DNA from: Gammaproteobacteria bacterium
Lineage (GTDB): Bacteria; Pseudomonadota; Gammaproteobacteria; Pseudomonadales; Azotimanducaceae
Length of the DNA: 55,094 nt
Direction of reading: 5' to 3'
NCBI GenBank assembly: GCA_003248125.1
Contig: QJXZ01000254.1
Coordinates: 1 to 55,094 of the forward strand
The position numbers and the translations under genes are program-made. The stretch's first letter is position 1. Each line of letters starts with the position of its first letter. The notes below the pieces were generated by a model, which worked only from the letters and a program-made list of their open reading frames with translations, was not told where the DNA came from and did not search any database. Below, piece after piece: positions 8,544 through 16,824 of the stretch.

Positions 8544-9500
8544 GTGGCGACCAAGGCGACGAAAGACTCCATTCGCCGCGCGGCAGCGATCTTGCGCGAC
8601 GGCGGCCTTGTCGCGTTTCCAACGGAGACCGTTTACGGCCTCGGCGCCGATGCCACGAACGCGCACGCCGTGCGTCGCATCTTCACGGTCAAGGGACGAC
8701 CGCCGCACCATCCGCTCATCGTGCATATCGGTGATGTGAGCATGCTCGAAGGCTGGGCTCGACAGGTGCCGGATGCGGCACGTCGCTTGGCGCGCGAGTT
8801 TTGGCCGGGACCGCTGACCTTGATTCTCGAGCGTGCCGCCCACGTCGATACGGAAGTCACCGGTGGTCAAGACACGATTGGTCTACGCGTTCCGGCACAC
8901 CCCACCGCACTCGCGCTGCTGCACGCCTTCGGCGCCGGTATTGCGGCACCGTCGGCGAATCGCTTCGGGCACGTCAGTCCGACGACCGCGGCGCATGTCG
9001 ATGCCGAGCTCGGCGACGAAGTCGATCTGGTGCTCGACGGCGGTGCGTGCAATGTCGGTATCGAATCGACGATCGTCGATCTGACGTCGGCTCGAGCGCG
9101 AGTGCTGCGGCCGGGGAGCATCGGCCGGGCGGCTGTGGAACGCGTGCTCGGCGCGTTGGCGACCGATACCTCGGACGCACCACGCGTGTCCGGCACACTG
9201 CTCAGCCACTACGCGCCACGCACGCGGCTGGTCGTCGCGGATGCCGAGCGGTTCGCGGCCACACTGGCGCGCGAGCGGCATCGGCGAGTCGGTGTGATCG
9301 CGTTGCGCGCGGCCACCGGCGCCCTTGCGGTTTGGCGGTCGCTGACGCCGAATCCCGACGACTACGGTAGGGCGCTGTACGCAGCGCTGCGTGAAGTCGA
9401 CGCGCTTGGGCTCGACGTCATCGTCGTCGAGCTGCCGCCGGATGAGCCCGCTTGGGAAGCAGTGCGTGATCGCTTGGCGCGCGCCGCGAGCGCGGCGTAG
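8544..9500 (+). CDS. sua5: L-threonylcarbamoyladenylate synthase, Sua5 type
   Basis: This enzyme makes threonylcarbamoyl-AMP from threonine, bicarbonate and ATP for the t6A37 modification of ANN-decoding tRNAs. The N-terminal YrdC domain shows VAFPTETVYGLGADA (about 23-37), a KGRPPHHPL segment, IGLRVPAHP and SANRFGHVSPTTA. The 318-residue length and a C-terminal domain (about 190-318, beginning near SGTLLSHYAPRT) mark the longer Sua5 form rather than the short TsaC. The GTG at 8544 is 2 bases after the pyrC stop. The frame is open for 87 codons upstream, but that part lies inside pyrC. Confidence 0.94.
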   Translation: MATKATKDSIRRAAAILRDGGLVAFPTETVYGLGADATNAHAVRRIFTVKGRPPHHPLIVHIGDVSMLEGWARQVPDAARRLAREFWPGPLTLILERAAHVDTEVTGGQDTIGLRVPAHPTALALLHAFGAGIAAPSANRFGHVSPTTAAHVDAELGDEVDLVLDGGACNVGIESTIVDLTSARARVLRPGSIGRAAVERVLGALATDTSDAPRVSGTLLSHYAPRTRLVVADAERFAATLARERHRRVGVIALRAATGALAVWRSLTPNPDDYGRALYAALREVDALGLDVIVVELPPDEPAWEAVRDRLARAASAA

Positions 9501-9509
9501 CATGAGGCC

Positions 9510-10235
9510 ATGCGCGCTAAGATCGCCACGATGCTCGTCGTTGCGTCGCTCGCAGCCGCAGTATCTTCAGCGTTCTCGGCGAGCCCAATGAAAGAGATGC
9601 TAGATGCCATTCGCGACGATGCCCGCGAGACCGAGGACTACACCGGGCAGGATCACATCAGCGTGGCGGTGTTGGATGCGATGGGCCGGGTACCGCGCGA
9701 TGCGTTCGTACCGGACAGTGTTGCGCATCTCGCGTACGTCAACACGCCACTCGGTATCGGCTACGGTCAAACGATCTCGCAGCCGTTCATCGTCGCGCTC
9801 ATGACCGATCTGATGCAGCCGAAAGAGACCGATCGGGTGCTCGAGATTGGCACCGGCTCCGGCTATCAGGCAGCCGTGCTGGCCGAATTGGTCGCGAGTG
9901 TCTATACCATCGAAATCGTTACCGAACTCGCGGAACGCGCACAACGGACGTTGCAATCGCAAGGCTACGACAACGTGCACGTGCGCGCGGGTGACGGTTG
10001 GTTCGGCTGGCCGGAGGCCGCACCGTTCGATTCGATCATCGTCACTGCGGTCGCCGATGAAGTGCCACCGAAGCTGCTTGCGCAGCTGAAGCCGGACGGA
10101 CGGCTGGTGATGCCAATCGGCGATCCGCGCGGCGGACAGACGCTGGTCGTGATCGAAAGAGATGCGCACGGCGACAGCAAACGTCGCGACGTGTTACCTG
10201 TGATGTTCGTGCCGCTGACCGGAGAACACCGATGA
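9510..10235 (+). CDS. pcm: Protein-L-isoaspartate O-methyltransferase with export signal
   Basis: Pcm methylates isoaspartyl residues in aged proteins, starting their repair, using S-adenosylmethionine. The conserved core includes YGQTISQPFIVALM (about 85-98), the SAM-binding motif VLEIGTGSGYQAAVL (110-124) and the C-terminal GRLVMPIG. The odd part is the N-terminus: residues 1-24 form a good signal peptide (MRAKIATMLVVASLAAAVSS, then AFSA), absent from cytoplasmic Pcm. This predicts export or membrane anchoring, where SAM is not expected. The ATG at 9510 is the first start; ATG at 9588 (Met27) would give a cytoplasmic form. The stop overlaps the next start by 4 bases. Confidence 0.9.
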   Translation: MRAKIATMLVVASLAAAVSSAFSASPMKEMLDAIRDDARETEDYTGQDHISVAVLDAMGRVPRDAFVPDSVAHLAYVNTPLGIGYGQTISQPFIVALMTDLMQPKETDRVLEIGTGSGYQAAVLAELVASVYTIEIVTELAERAQRTLQSQGYDNVHVRAGDGWFGWPEAAPFDSIIVTAVADEVPPKLLAQLKPDGRLVMPIGDPRGGQTLVVIERDAHGDSKRRDVLPVMFVPLTGEHR

Positions 10236-10537
10236 TCTCGTGCTATGCGTGCGGCGCGTCGCTTGCCGAGGTGCCGCTGCCCTTGAGCCGCCACGAGTAC
10301 TGCCCCGGATGCGGTACGGAGCTGCATTGCTGCCGCATGTGCCGGCACTACGATAGCGGTCGCGCCAACGACTGCACCGAGGGCCGGGCCGAGCCACCTT
10401 CGAACAAGGAAGGTGCGAATTTCTGCGATTGGTTCGCGCCGAAGGACGGCGCTGGCGCATCATCGAAGCACCGCAACGACGACGCACGCGCGAAGCTCGA
10501 AGCACTGTTCTCCAACGAACCCCCAGACAAACGCTAG
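10232..10537 (+). CDS. Small zinc-ribbon protein, unknown function
   Basis: This 101-residue protein has paired cysteines suited to metal binding: Cys4/Cys7, Cys24/Cys27, then Cys33/Cys34/Cys37, Cys48 and Cys65. The segments HCCRMCRHYD and NKEGANFCDWF look like strongly conserved blocks of an uncharacterised proteobacterial family. It has no signal peptide. It overlaps pcm by 4 bases (ATGA), and nhaA starts directly after its stop, so it is in a tight operon. A role in metal-dependent binding is an inference. Confidence 0.8.
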   Translation: MISCYACGASLAEVPLPLSRHEYCPGCGTELHCCRMCRHYDSGRANDCTEGRAEPPSNKEGANFCDWFAPKDGAGASSKHRNDDARAKLEALFSNEPPDKR

Positions 10538-11716
10538 GTGGACCGCATCCGAGAGTTCCTCAAGCTCGAGTCTGCGAGTGGCGCCCTGCTCGTCCTTGCT
10601 GCCGCGCTTGCGGTCTTGCTCGCCAACTCGCCCCTCGAATCCGCGTACACGCGCGTGTTTTCGCTCGAGCTCACAGTGGCGCTCGAGGATCTGGCGATCT
10701 CGAAGCCACTGTTGCTCTGGATCAACGATGGCCTCATGGCCGTGTTCTTCTTTCTCATCGGCCTCGAAGTGAAGCGCGAGTTGTTGGAAGGCGAACTCCG
10801 CAGTCGCGAGCAAGTGCTGTTGCCGGGTGTTGCCGCTCTGGGCGGGTTCGTCGTTCCGGCAGCATTGTTCGCGGCGATCAACCGCGCGGATGCGAACGCG
10901 CTGGCAGGTTGGGCGATTCCTTCGGCGACCGACATCGCATTCGCGCTCGGAACCTTGTCGCTGCTCGGTGATCGCGTACCGCTATCGCTCAAAGTGTTCT
11001 TGACGTCGCTTGCGATCTTCGACGACATCGCTGCAATCGTCGTGATCGCGATTTTCTACACCATGGATCTATCGCTCGCGTCGCTGGTGTTGGCGACGCT
11101 CGGGTACCTGGCATTGCTCGTTCTCAACCGCACTGGTGTGCAGCGAGTAGCGCCCTACCTGCTGATCGGTATCTTCATCTGGGTGTGCGTGTTGAAGAGC
11201 GGCGTGCATGCAACGCTGGCCGGCTTCGTGGTGGCGTTCGCGATTCCGATGCGCAGCGCCGACGAAGCCTACGAAGGATCGCCGCTGCGCCACCTCGAAC
11301 ACGTGCTCCATCCCTGGGTCGCGTTCATGATTCTGCCCATCTTTGCGTTTGCGAACGCAGGCGTGTCGTTCGCGGGCTTGTCAGTCGACGATTTGGCCGG
11401 CGGTATGAGCGTCGGCATCTTCGTCGGTCTATTCGTCGGCAAGCAACTGGGCGTGATGCTCGGTGTCGCCGCCGTGTGTGCGACTGGCCTGGCGCGCCTG
11501 CCGGCAGGCGTGGGCTGGCGAGCAACGTACGGCGTTGCGCTGCTGACCGGCATCGGCTTCACCATGAGCTTGTTCATCGGCACGCTGGCCTTCGAGCATT
11601 CGGGCATCGACTATGGCGCGCAGATTCGGGTTGCCGTGCTAACTGCGTCCATGTTGTCTGCGGCCCTGGGGCTGTGGGTGTTGCACAGCGCGCTGCCCCG
11701 CGGCGGAACCGGTTGA
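10538..11716 (+). CDS. nhaA: Na+/H+ antiporter NhaA
   Basis: NhaA is an inner-membrane antiporter that exchanges Na+ or Li+ for protons and protects against sodium and alkaline stress. The 392-residue length fits. The paired aspartates essential for ion binding are at Asp162/Asp163 in SLAIFDDIAAIVVIA. Other signatures are MAVFFFLIGLEVKRE (67-81) and IPSATDIAFALGTLSLLG (127-144). The start is a GTG immediately after the stop of the zinc-ribbon gene. No nhaR-like regulator is adjacent; control in this setting appears to be by the upstream operon. Confidence 0.96.
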   Translation: MDRIREFLKLESASGALLVLAAALAVLLANSPLESAYTRVFSLELTVALEDLAISKPLLLWINDGLMAVFFFLIGLEVKRELLEGELRSREQVLLPGVAALGGFVVPAALFAAINRADANALAGWAIPSATDIAFALGTLSLLGDRVPLSLKVFLTSLAIFDDIAAIVVIAIFYTMDLSLASLVLATLGYLALLVLNRTGVQRVAPYLLIGIFIWVCVLKSGVHATLAGFVVAFAIPMRSADEAYEGSPLRHLEHVLHPWVAFMILPIFAFANAGVSFAGLSVDDLAGGMSVGIFVGLFVGKQLGVMLGVAAVCATGLARLPAGVGWRATYGVALLTGIGFTMSLFIGTLAFEHSGIDYGAQIRVAVLTASMLSAALGLWVLHSALPRGGTG

Positions 11717-11747
11717 TCTGTGCGCGCCGCTCGGCGATGCTGACCTC

Positions 11748-12452
11748 ATGAAAAGTCTTGCAAACCTCGTGCTGGTCGGTCTGCTGTTGGGCTTTGTCGG
11801 GCCGGCTTCGGGTGCGGTCGACAAGGCGAGTGATTGGCTCGGTCATGCGGTCAGGACCCGGGACGGCGAGCCGCTCGGCACGGTGCGCGACATCGCCTTC
11901 GATCCGCGCACCGGCGAGGTGCGATATCTAGCGGTGTCGGTTGGCAGCTTTCTGATCGAACGCAACTTGATCGCGGTGTCGCAGCACGCGCTGGTGCCAG
12001 CACCATCCGACCCAGCCAGCCTAGTGATCGAGGCGCCGATTGAAGCCGTGCGTAACGCGCGGCGATTCGCGCACGACGGCGAGTGGCCGGAGGTGGCCGA
12101 TGTCGTCAACGAAACACGCAGCAACGAGGCGCGCGCCGACCAACCGGAGGTCGCTGAGCCGCCCACGGGCACCGCGACCATCGAAAGCCGATCGCGTACT
12201 GCACACCTCTCCGCCAGCGAGCGCTACATCAAAGACAACCCGCTACCGGCGCCCGAACCGGTGGCGCTTCGCGCCACCCTCGCTGATCCCGACTCGCCGT
12301 TCGGCCGGCTCGACAAGGATCGCGACGGGGTGCTGAACCGGTCGGAGTTCGCGCACGAAATCTCGCCCAAAGATGTCTATTCGAACATCGACATCGATGC
12401 CAACGGCGTGATCGACCAGGGTGAGTACGAACGATTCTTGAAGAATCGGTGA
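11748..12452 (+). CDS. Exported PRC-barrel and EF-hand protein
   Basis: This 234-residue protein has a signal peptide ending near PASG (about residue 22). A PRC-barrel-like domain (about 27-85) carries LGHAVRTRDGEPLGTVRDI and RYLAVSVGSFL. A variable, low-complexity linker follows, and then two EF-hand calcium loops: DKDRDGVLNRSEF and DIDANGVIDQGEY. PRC barrels usually mediate protein contacts, and paired EF hands suggest calcium-dependent behaviour in the periplasm. The combination is uncommon but not unknown. It lies 31 bases after nhaA and may share its transcript. No enzyme motif was seen. Confidence 0.82.
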   Translation: MKSLANLVLVGLLLGFVGPASGAVDKASDWLGHAVRTRDGEPLGTVRDIAFDPRTGEVRYLAVSVGSFLIERNLIAVSQHALVPAPSDPASLVIEAPIEAVRNARRFAHDGEWPEVADVVNETRSNEARADQPEVAEPPTGTATIESRSRTAHLSASERYIKDNPLPAPEPVALRATLADPDSPFGRLDKDRDGVLNRSEFAHEISPKDVYSNIDIDANGVIDQGEYERFLKNR

Positions 12453-12508
12453 GATGACGTCGGACGCGTCCGACGGTCACAGGACACAAGTCAACTAGGA
12501 GAAATGTC

Positions 12509-12937
12509 GTGGCCAAGACGTACAAAGGGGCGTGTTTCTGTGGTGCGGTGGCGATCGAGGTCAGCGGTGATCCGCAAGGCATGGGCTATTGCCACTGCCG
12601 GTCGTGTCGATCGTGGTCCGGTGGACCGGTCAATGCGTTCACGCTCTGGGCGCCCGACGCGGTGAAGGTCACGGCCGGTGCCGATAAGCTGCGCACCTAC
12701 GCCAAGACCGCCATCAGCGAGCGCAAGTACTGCGCAACGTGCGGCGGCCATTTGATGACGAATCATCCGACGCTCGGCGTGGTCGACGTATTCTCGGCGA
12801 CCATCCCCGATTTGCCGTTCAAGGCGGGCTTGCACATCAACTACGCTGAGACGGTGCTGCCGATGAAGGACGGTTTGCCGAAGTTCAAGGACTTTCCGAA
12901 GGATTTCGGCGGCAGCGGCGAGATGGCGGCCGAGTGA
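12509..12937 (+). CDS. GFA/CENP-V family zinc protein
   Basis: This 142-residue protein has the seven-cysteine pattern of the GFA family (named after glutathione-dependent formaldehyde-activating enzyme): Cys9/Cys11, Cys28/Cys30/Cys33 and Cys75/Cys78, within GACFCGAV, YCHCRSCR and KYCATCGGH. These ligands bind zinc. True Gfa activity is doubtful for most members, so the substrate is unknown. The GTG start at 12509 has an AGGAGA ribosome binding site. It is convergent with the M20 peptidase gene. A second, different GFA gene lies at 43586. Confidence 0.88.
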   Translation: MAKTYKGACFCGAVAIEVSGDPQGMGYCHCRSCRSWSGGPVNAFTLWAPDAVKVTAGADKLRTYAKTAISERKYCATCGGHLMTNHPTLGVVDVFSATIPDLPFKAGLHINYAETVLPMKDGLPKFKDFPKDFGGSGEMAAE

Positions 12938-12962
12938 CGTCGCGGTCGCTGGTTGCGTGGTT

Positions 12963-14354
12963 TCAGCGGCCGGCGATCGTCGTGATCAGCGTGTACCAGT
13001 GGGTGAGGGCGTTGTTGAATGTCGTCACCGCCACGCGCTCGTTCAAGCCGTGCGCGAAGCTGTCGGTCTGTTTCTGGAACAGACCGCTGACGCCGTAGGT
13101 GGGAATGCCTGCCGCACGGAATATGCTGCCGTCCGTGTAGTAGCTCGCTTGGTCGGGCACGATGGCCGCATTCGGGTAGGAGGCGTGCACTGCTGCGGTC
13201 ACGGCGTGCAGGACGTCTTCGCGAAGGGGTGACGCGATCGAGTCGAAGGCGCGGCCGGCAAGCGTGACCGACACGCGTTCGCCAACGACCCGCTGCAAGT
13301 CGTCGCGTACCGACTCGGTGGTAGTGCCGGGGAAGATGCGGCAATTCACCGTGGCGGTTGCCGTCTGAGGCAGTGCGTTTTCGGCGTGTCCACCGCGCAG
13401 CATGGTGGCCACGCAGGTCGTGCGCGTACGGCCCACGAAGGCGGGCTCCCCGGCCAGAATTTCGGCGGCCTCGACATCGCGCGGGTCGACGGCGAAGCGC
13501 CGCATGGCATCGCCGAGCGGCCCCGAGATCACCGCACCGGTGGCTCTGAAGCTACCGATCGTCCAATCGTTCCACAGCACGGGAAAGCGATGAGCGCGAA
13601 GTTTGGTGAGTGCATCCGCTAGATCGTAGATCGCATTGTCGGTGCGCGGCGCCGAGCTATGACCGCCCGGATTGCGCGCGGTGAAAGCGAAAGTTGCGTA
13701 GGATTTCTCCGCGCCCTGCAGCGCATAGATGTGGCCATCGCCAGTCGCTTCATCCAGTACGCCGCCACCGCCGTCGCCATTCAGCGCAAACTCCGCATCG
13801 ATCAGTGCGCGATGATTGTCGACCAAGTCGCGGGCGGTGGCCTGATCGGTCTCTTCGTCACCAGTGAACGCGATGACGAGATCGCGGGTCGGCACGAACC
13901 CGGCTCGCCTCAGCTTCATGAACGTCGCCACGATGGCGATCAAGTCGGTCTTGATGTCGGCCGTGCCGCGGCCGAAGAAATAGCCGTTCTCCTCGATCAA
14001 TGTGAACGGATCGCGCTCCCACTCCTCGGGATTTGCGGTCACGACGTCCATGTGTGCGGTGAGCATGATTGGCCGGCCGCCGCTGCCATCGCCGCGATAA
14101 CGGGCGACGAACGAAGCGGTCTCGCCGAGCGGCAGGATGTGAAGGTCGTCGGCGGCGAAGCCGGCGCCCTCGAGCTTGCCGGCCAAGTACGCAGCCATGG
14201 CCGGTACCTGGCCGAACCCGGTCGACGTCCTGAAGGCAATCGCATCGACGAGCATTTGCCGTGCCTCAGCGCGCTCGTCGTCGACGGTGGCAGCGATCAC
14301 GGTTGTCGAATTCACACACGCGGCGAGCAAAGCGACCGCTACGGACGTTTTCAT
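12963..14354 (-). CDS. Exported M20 family metallopeptidase
   Basis: This 463-residue dinuclear zinc hydrolase belongs to the ArgE/DapE/carboxypeptidase G2 group. Ligand motifs are TAHMDVV (His101, Asp103), GTADIKTD (Asp133) and the catalytic TGDEETD (about 165-170). A dimerisation domain fits about residues 215-330. The N-terminus is a signal peptide; the LAAC at residues 10-13 resembles a lipobox but is very close to the start, so Sec cleavage near VIA-AT is also possible. The substrate is probably a peptide or N-acyl amino acid. The start overlaps the DUF2277 stop by 4 bases. The long upstream in-frame extension is a shadow. Confidence 0.88.
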   Translation of the reverse strand: MKTSVAVALLAACVNSTTVIAATVDDERAEARQMLVDAIAFRTSTGFGQVPAMAAYLAGKLEGAGFAADDLHILPLGETASFVARYRGDGSGGRPIMLTAHMDVVTANPEEWERDPFTLIEENGYFFGRGTADIKTDLIAIVATFMKLRRAGFVPTRDLVIAFTGDEETDQATARDLVDNHRALIDAEFALNGDGGGGVLDEATGDGHIYALQGAEKSYATFAFTARNPGGHSSAPRTDNAIYDLADALTKLRAHRFPVLWNDWTIGSFRATGAVISGPLGDAMRRFAVDPRDVEAAEILAGEPAFVGRTRTTCVATMLRGGHAENALPQTATATVNCRIFPGTTTESVRDDLQRVVGERVSVTLAGRAFDSIASPLREDVLHAVTAAVHASYPNAAIVPDQASYYTDGSIFRAAGIPTYGVSGLFQKQTDSFAHGLNERVAVTTFNNALTHWYTLITTIAGR

Positions 14355-14623
14355 GCGTGCGCGAAGCGTCGTTGGCCGCGTGCCTTCGCTTTGGCGGCTT
14401 CGACCTCGCGATTGCGAGGCGGTGCCGCAGTGACGAGCGCCGCGAGCAGCCGCGCCGCGACTTGGGCGACGTCGTCGACCGCGCGTTCGAATGCCGCTTC
14501 GTTGGCTTTCGATGGACGCGTGGAGCCCGACAGTTTGCGTACGAACTGCAGCGCCGCCGCGCGAATTTCTTCGTCGTTGGCGGGTGGTTCGAAGTTGAAC
14601 AGCGTTTTGATGTTGCGGCACAT
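14351..14623 (-). CDS. DUF2277 family protein
   Basis: This 90-residue protein begins MCRNIKTLFNFEPPA, the hallmark of the DUF2277 family, and continues with EEIRAAALQFVRKLSG and a helical AAFERAVDDVAQVAARLL segment. The family is widespread in bacteria and has no assigned function; the conserved MCRNI start is its best marker. A basic Ala/Lys/Arg tail closes the protein. It sits between the SRPBCC gene and the M20 peptidase gene, overlapping the latter by 4 bases, so it is in an operon. Confidence 0.85.
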   Translation of the reverse strand: MCRNIKTLFNFEPPANDEEIRAAALQFVRKLSGSTRPSKANEAAFERAVDDVAQVAARLLAALVTAAPPRNREVEAAKAKARGQRRFAHA

Positions 14624-14634
14624 GGCACTATCTC

Positions 14635-15054
14635 CTAACCACCGACGGCTTTGCGCGCCCGCGCAATGCCACCGCGATAGATCCCTTCTACCACCTTGCT
14701 CGCCTGTTCTACAGTCGCGTTCTTGGGTTCGAAGGTGCCCGTCCAGTCCACGTGGCAGGTGCCTCCGCCCTTCACAGAGACCTTCACGCGCGCGGAATAG
14801 TTGGCCACCGGCAGCGGCGAATCGTCGTTGACGATCGAGTATGCGAACACCATCGCCTTCGAGTCGTGTTCGTCGAGTCGTTCTATGACCTTGCCCCCAC
14901 CCATACCGATGGTGCGCAGCATGCCGATCCCTTCGCCCGTGGTTTCGAACGACGTGATCGGCCCTCCGACTTGGATGCCAGCGAAATCACTCAACGTGTC
15001 CCAGACCGCCTTGGCGTCGCCGTTGATGTCTTCGGATACGGTAACCGTCGTCAT
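14635..15054 (-). CDS. SRPBCC (polyketide cyclase/START-like) protein
   Basis: This 139-residue protein shows the helix-grip fold pattern of SRPBCC proteins: an N-terminal strand (TTVTVSEDINGDAKAVWDTL), WDTLSDFAGI, a central GIGMLRTIGMGGGKVIERL strand pair and a long C-terminal helix (EGIYRGGIARARKAV). These proteins bind hydrophobic ligands in a deep pocket; some are cyclases or transfer proteins. The ligand is unknown. The ATG at 15054 follows an AGAAGGA ribosome binding site, which rules out the longer frame from 15114. It is 11 bases upstream of the DUF2277 gene. Confidence 0.82.
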   Translation of the reverse strand: MTTVTVSEDINGDAKAVWDTLSDFAGIQVGGPITSFETTGEGIGMLRTIGMGGGKVIERLDEHDSKAMVFAYSIVNDDSPLPVANYSARVKVSVKGGGTCHVDWTGTFEPKNATVEQASKVVEGIYRGGIARARKAVGG

Positions 15055-15118
15055 GGTGTGTCCTTCTCTTTGCAAGTCGAACGAAGTGTGATCCGGGAGC
15101 AAACGCCCGTGCAACCAC

Positions 15119-15499
15119 TCAGCGATAGATCGCCGCCTTGCCGTATTGCACCTCCAATGCGGTTCGATCGGCTTTGGGCAGCTTTTTTACGACCAGTCCG
15201 TATGAACGATCGATCATCCGCTCGATCTCGCCGCATGGAATCGAGCCGTCGAGGACGACGGTATTCCAGTGCGTCTTATTCATGTGATAGCCCGGTCGCA
15301 CCGCATCGAACATGTCGCGCAGAAACGACGCCTCGTCGGGATCGCACTTGAGATTCATGCGGGCGATGTCGTTGTCGGTAGTGAGCGTTGCAAACATCTT
15401 GCTCGAGACCTTGTAGACGTAGACGTCGGGACCGAATGGGAAGTCCTCGACCGCGGCCGGTCGTTGGCTCAGGTACTTGCGCGCGGCGTCGAAATTCAT
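15119..15499 (-). CDS. MmcQ/YjbR family protein
   Basis: This 126-residue protein matches the YjbR/MmcQ family: an N-terminal helix (MNFDAARKYLSQRPA), the FPFGPDVYVYKVSSKMFA strand pair, NLKCDPDEA, and the conserved YHMNKTHWNTVVLDG segment near the middle, ending in a helical region (SYGLVVKKLPK). The CyaY-like fold is often annotated as DNA-binding, but the role is unproven. It starts inside the 3' end of the DUF488 gene (4-base overlap), in a string of five same-strand genes. Confidence 0.88.
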   Translation of the reverse strand: MNFDAARKYLSQRPAAVEDFPFGPDVYVYKVSSKMFATLTTDNDIARMNLKCDPDEASFLRDMFDAVRPGYHMNKTHWNTVVLDGSIPCGEIERMIDRSYGLVVKKLPKADRTALEVQYGKAAIYR

Positions 15500-15891
15500 T
15501 CGATCTCCGCACCGCGATCGGCGAGTAACTCGCGCAACACGGAGCGATGACAACGTGCTTCGTCGATGCAGTAGCAGCCGACCGAGAAGTTCGCGTGATG
15601 CGAAAGTGCGGCGAGCGTATCGAGCAGCCCGCGATTGTCTGCCGATGTCATTTCGGCACGATAGCTGCGCACGAACGATTTCCAGCCGCGCTCGTCGTTG
15701 GCGTGTCTGTTCGCCTTGAGTAGTGCCTCGCTCGGCGCGAGATTCGGCAGCCACACATCGAAGAAATCGAGCTTCGCGTAGTCGTGCTTCCGCACGCCGC
15801 GGGGCGGTCGGCGCACCGTGCCGATACGGAGCCCTTCGGCGGGCCCGCGCGGATCACCCAGCCGAATGATGCGAATGGTCACGGCCGACAA
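15496..15891 (-). CDS. DUF488 family protein
   Basis: This 131-residue protein fits the DUF488 family: an N-terminal IRIIRLGDPRG segment, a basic central part with FDVWLPNLAPSEAL, and a C-terminal VGCYCIDEARCHRSVLREL, where the Cys and CHR are the conserved cluster. The family is uncharacterised. It lies 6 bases after the tandem-GST gene and overlaps the YjbR gene by 4 bases, so all are probably co-transcribed. Confidence 0.85.
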   Translation of the reverse strand: MSAVTIRIIRLGDPRGPAEGLRIGTVRRPPRGVRKHDYAKLDFFDVWLPNLAPSEALLKANRHANDERGWKSFVRSYRAEMTSADNRGLLDTLAALSHHANFSVGCYCIDEARCHRSVLRELLADRGAEIE

Positions 15892-15897
15892 GCGCCA

Positions 15898-16689
15898 CTA
15901 TGGTGCATCGGCTGCGCCGTAGTGCCCTTCCAGGTAGCCGATGATCGCGGCGGACTCGGCCATCTCGGTACCGGTGTTTGGATCGACGAGGTACGGCACG
16001 CTGATGCGCCCAGCGCGCTGCAGGAGCACTTGGCGGTTCAGCGTTTCCGGCTTGGCTTTCACGCCTAAGGCATCGCGCGTGGCCGGCGGCAACCAGTCCG
16101 ATGCGGTGCTCCGACCGGCCGAGCGAAGCACGTACGGCAACTCGAGTTCGCACAACCGCTCGCGCACCAGCCGTGCATACGGGCTCGCTTCGAAGCTGAA
16201 CAGCTCGAGCGGCACCGCGGGCGACTTGGACGGTCGCGCGCGACGGCCGGCACCCGCGCGCCAGGCGCCGGCGAGCGCCGATCCCAACTGCTGCAGGCCG
16301 GCGACCTGCCAGCGAAGGGGAACGGTGCCGCCGCCGTAGGTGCGGTAGAGGTAAGCGATGATGTCGGCGGACTCGTACATCGCCACGTTCGCGTTGGGGT
16401 CGACGAAGAACGGCAACTGCTCTTTGCCGCCTTTCTCGAGAAGCTCGGGGCGAAAGCGTTTACCCCCTTTCGGGCATGGCTTGATCAAGGCATCGAGATC
16501 GAGCTCCGTGATCGCTTCGCGAACGATGCGGCAATACGGGCATGCCTCGAATTCGTACAGCTCGAAGAGGTGCGCGGGCCGCGTGCTGCGCGGCTGGGTG
16601 GCGACGCCGGCGCCGAAGCGCAAGGTGGTGGTCGCGAGCGACGCGAAGAAGGCCAATGGATCGAGGTGAGCGGTCGCGGCATCGGGCAT
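15898..16689 (-). CDS. Tandem GST N-terminal (thioredoxin-like) domain protein
   Basis: This 263-residue protein has two thioredoxin-fold GST-N domains and no GST C-terminal helical domain. The first (about 40-125) has LYEFEACPYCRIVREAI with an intact CPYC (50-53), QLPFFVDPN (cis-Pro loop) and YESADIIAYL. The second (about 158-255) repeats the layout as LFSFEASPYARLVRERL, where both cysteines are replaced (SPYA, 169-172), then SVPYLVDPN and MAESAAIIGYL. The first half probably handles thiol chemistry; the second may only bind. The ATG at 16689 is preferred to the long upstream frame. It is the first gene of the run down to the M20 peptidase. Confidence 0.87.
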   Translation of the reverse strand: MPDAATAHLDPLAFFASLATTTLRFGAGVATQPRSTRPAHLFELYEFEACPYCRIVREAITELDLDALIKPCPKGGKRFRPELLEKGGKEQLPFFVDPNANVAMYESADIIAYLYRTYGGGTVPLRWQVAGLQQLGSALAGAWRAGAGRRARPSKSPAVPLELFSFEASPYARLVRERLCELELPYVLRSAGRSTASDWLPPATRDALGVKAKPETLNRQVLLQRAGRISVPYLVDPNTGTEMAESAAIIGYLEGHYGAADAP

Positions 16690-16824
16690 GGTGATTCGTG
16701 GGCCTGGCTTTTTGGGGGGCGGATTATCGCCGAACCGTGTTACCGAAAACGAGGCATTGCGGTGGTAGCGTATCGGCCGGGATCGCGCCTGGCGGTGGCC
16801 CGAATGACGATACGGTAGGAGACC

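Noticed and set aside
12963-14621. 552-residue reading frame for the M20 peptidase
   Set aside because: The first 89 residues are an Arg-rich shadow of the DUF2277 gene; a signal peptide starts at Met 14354.
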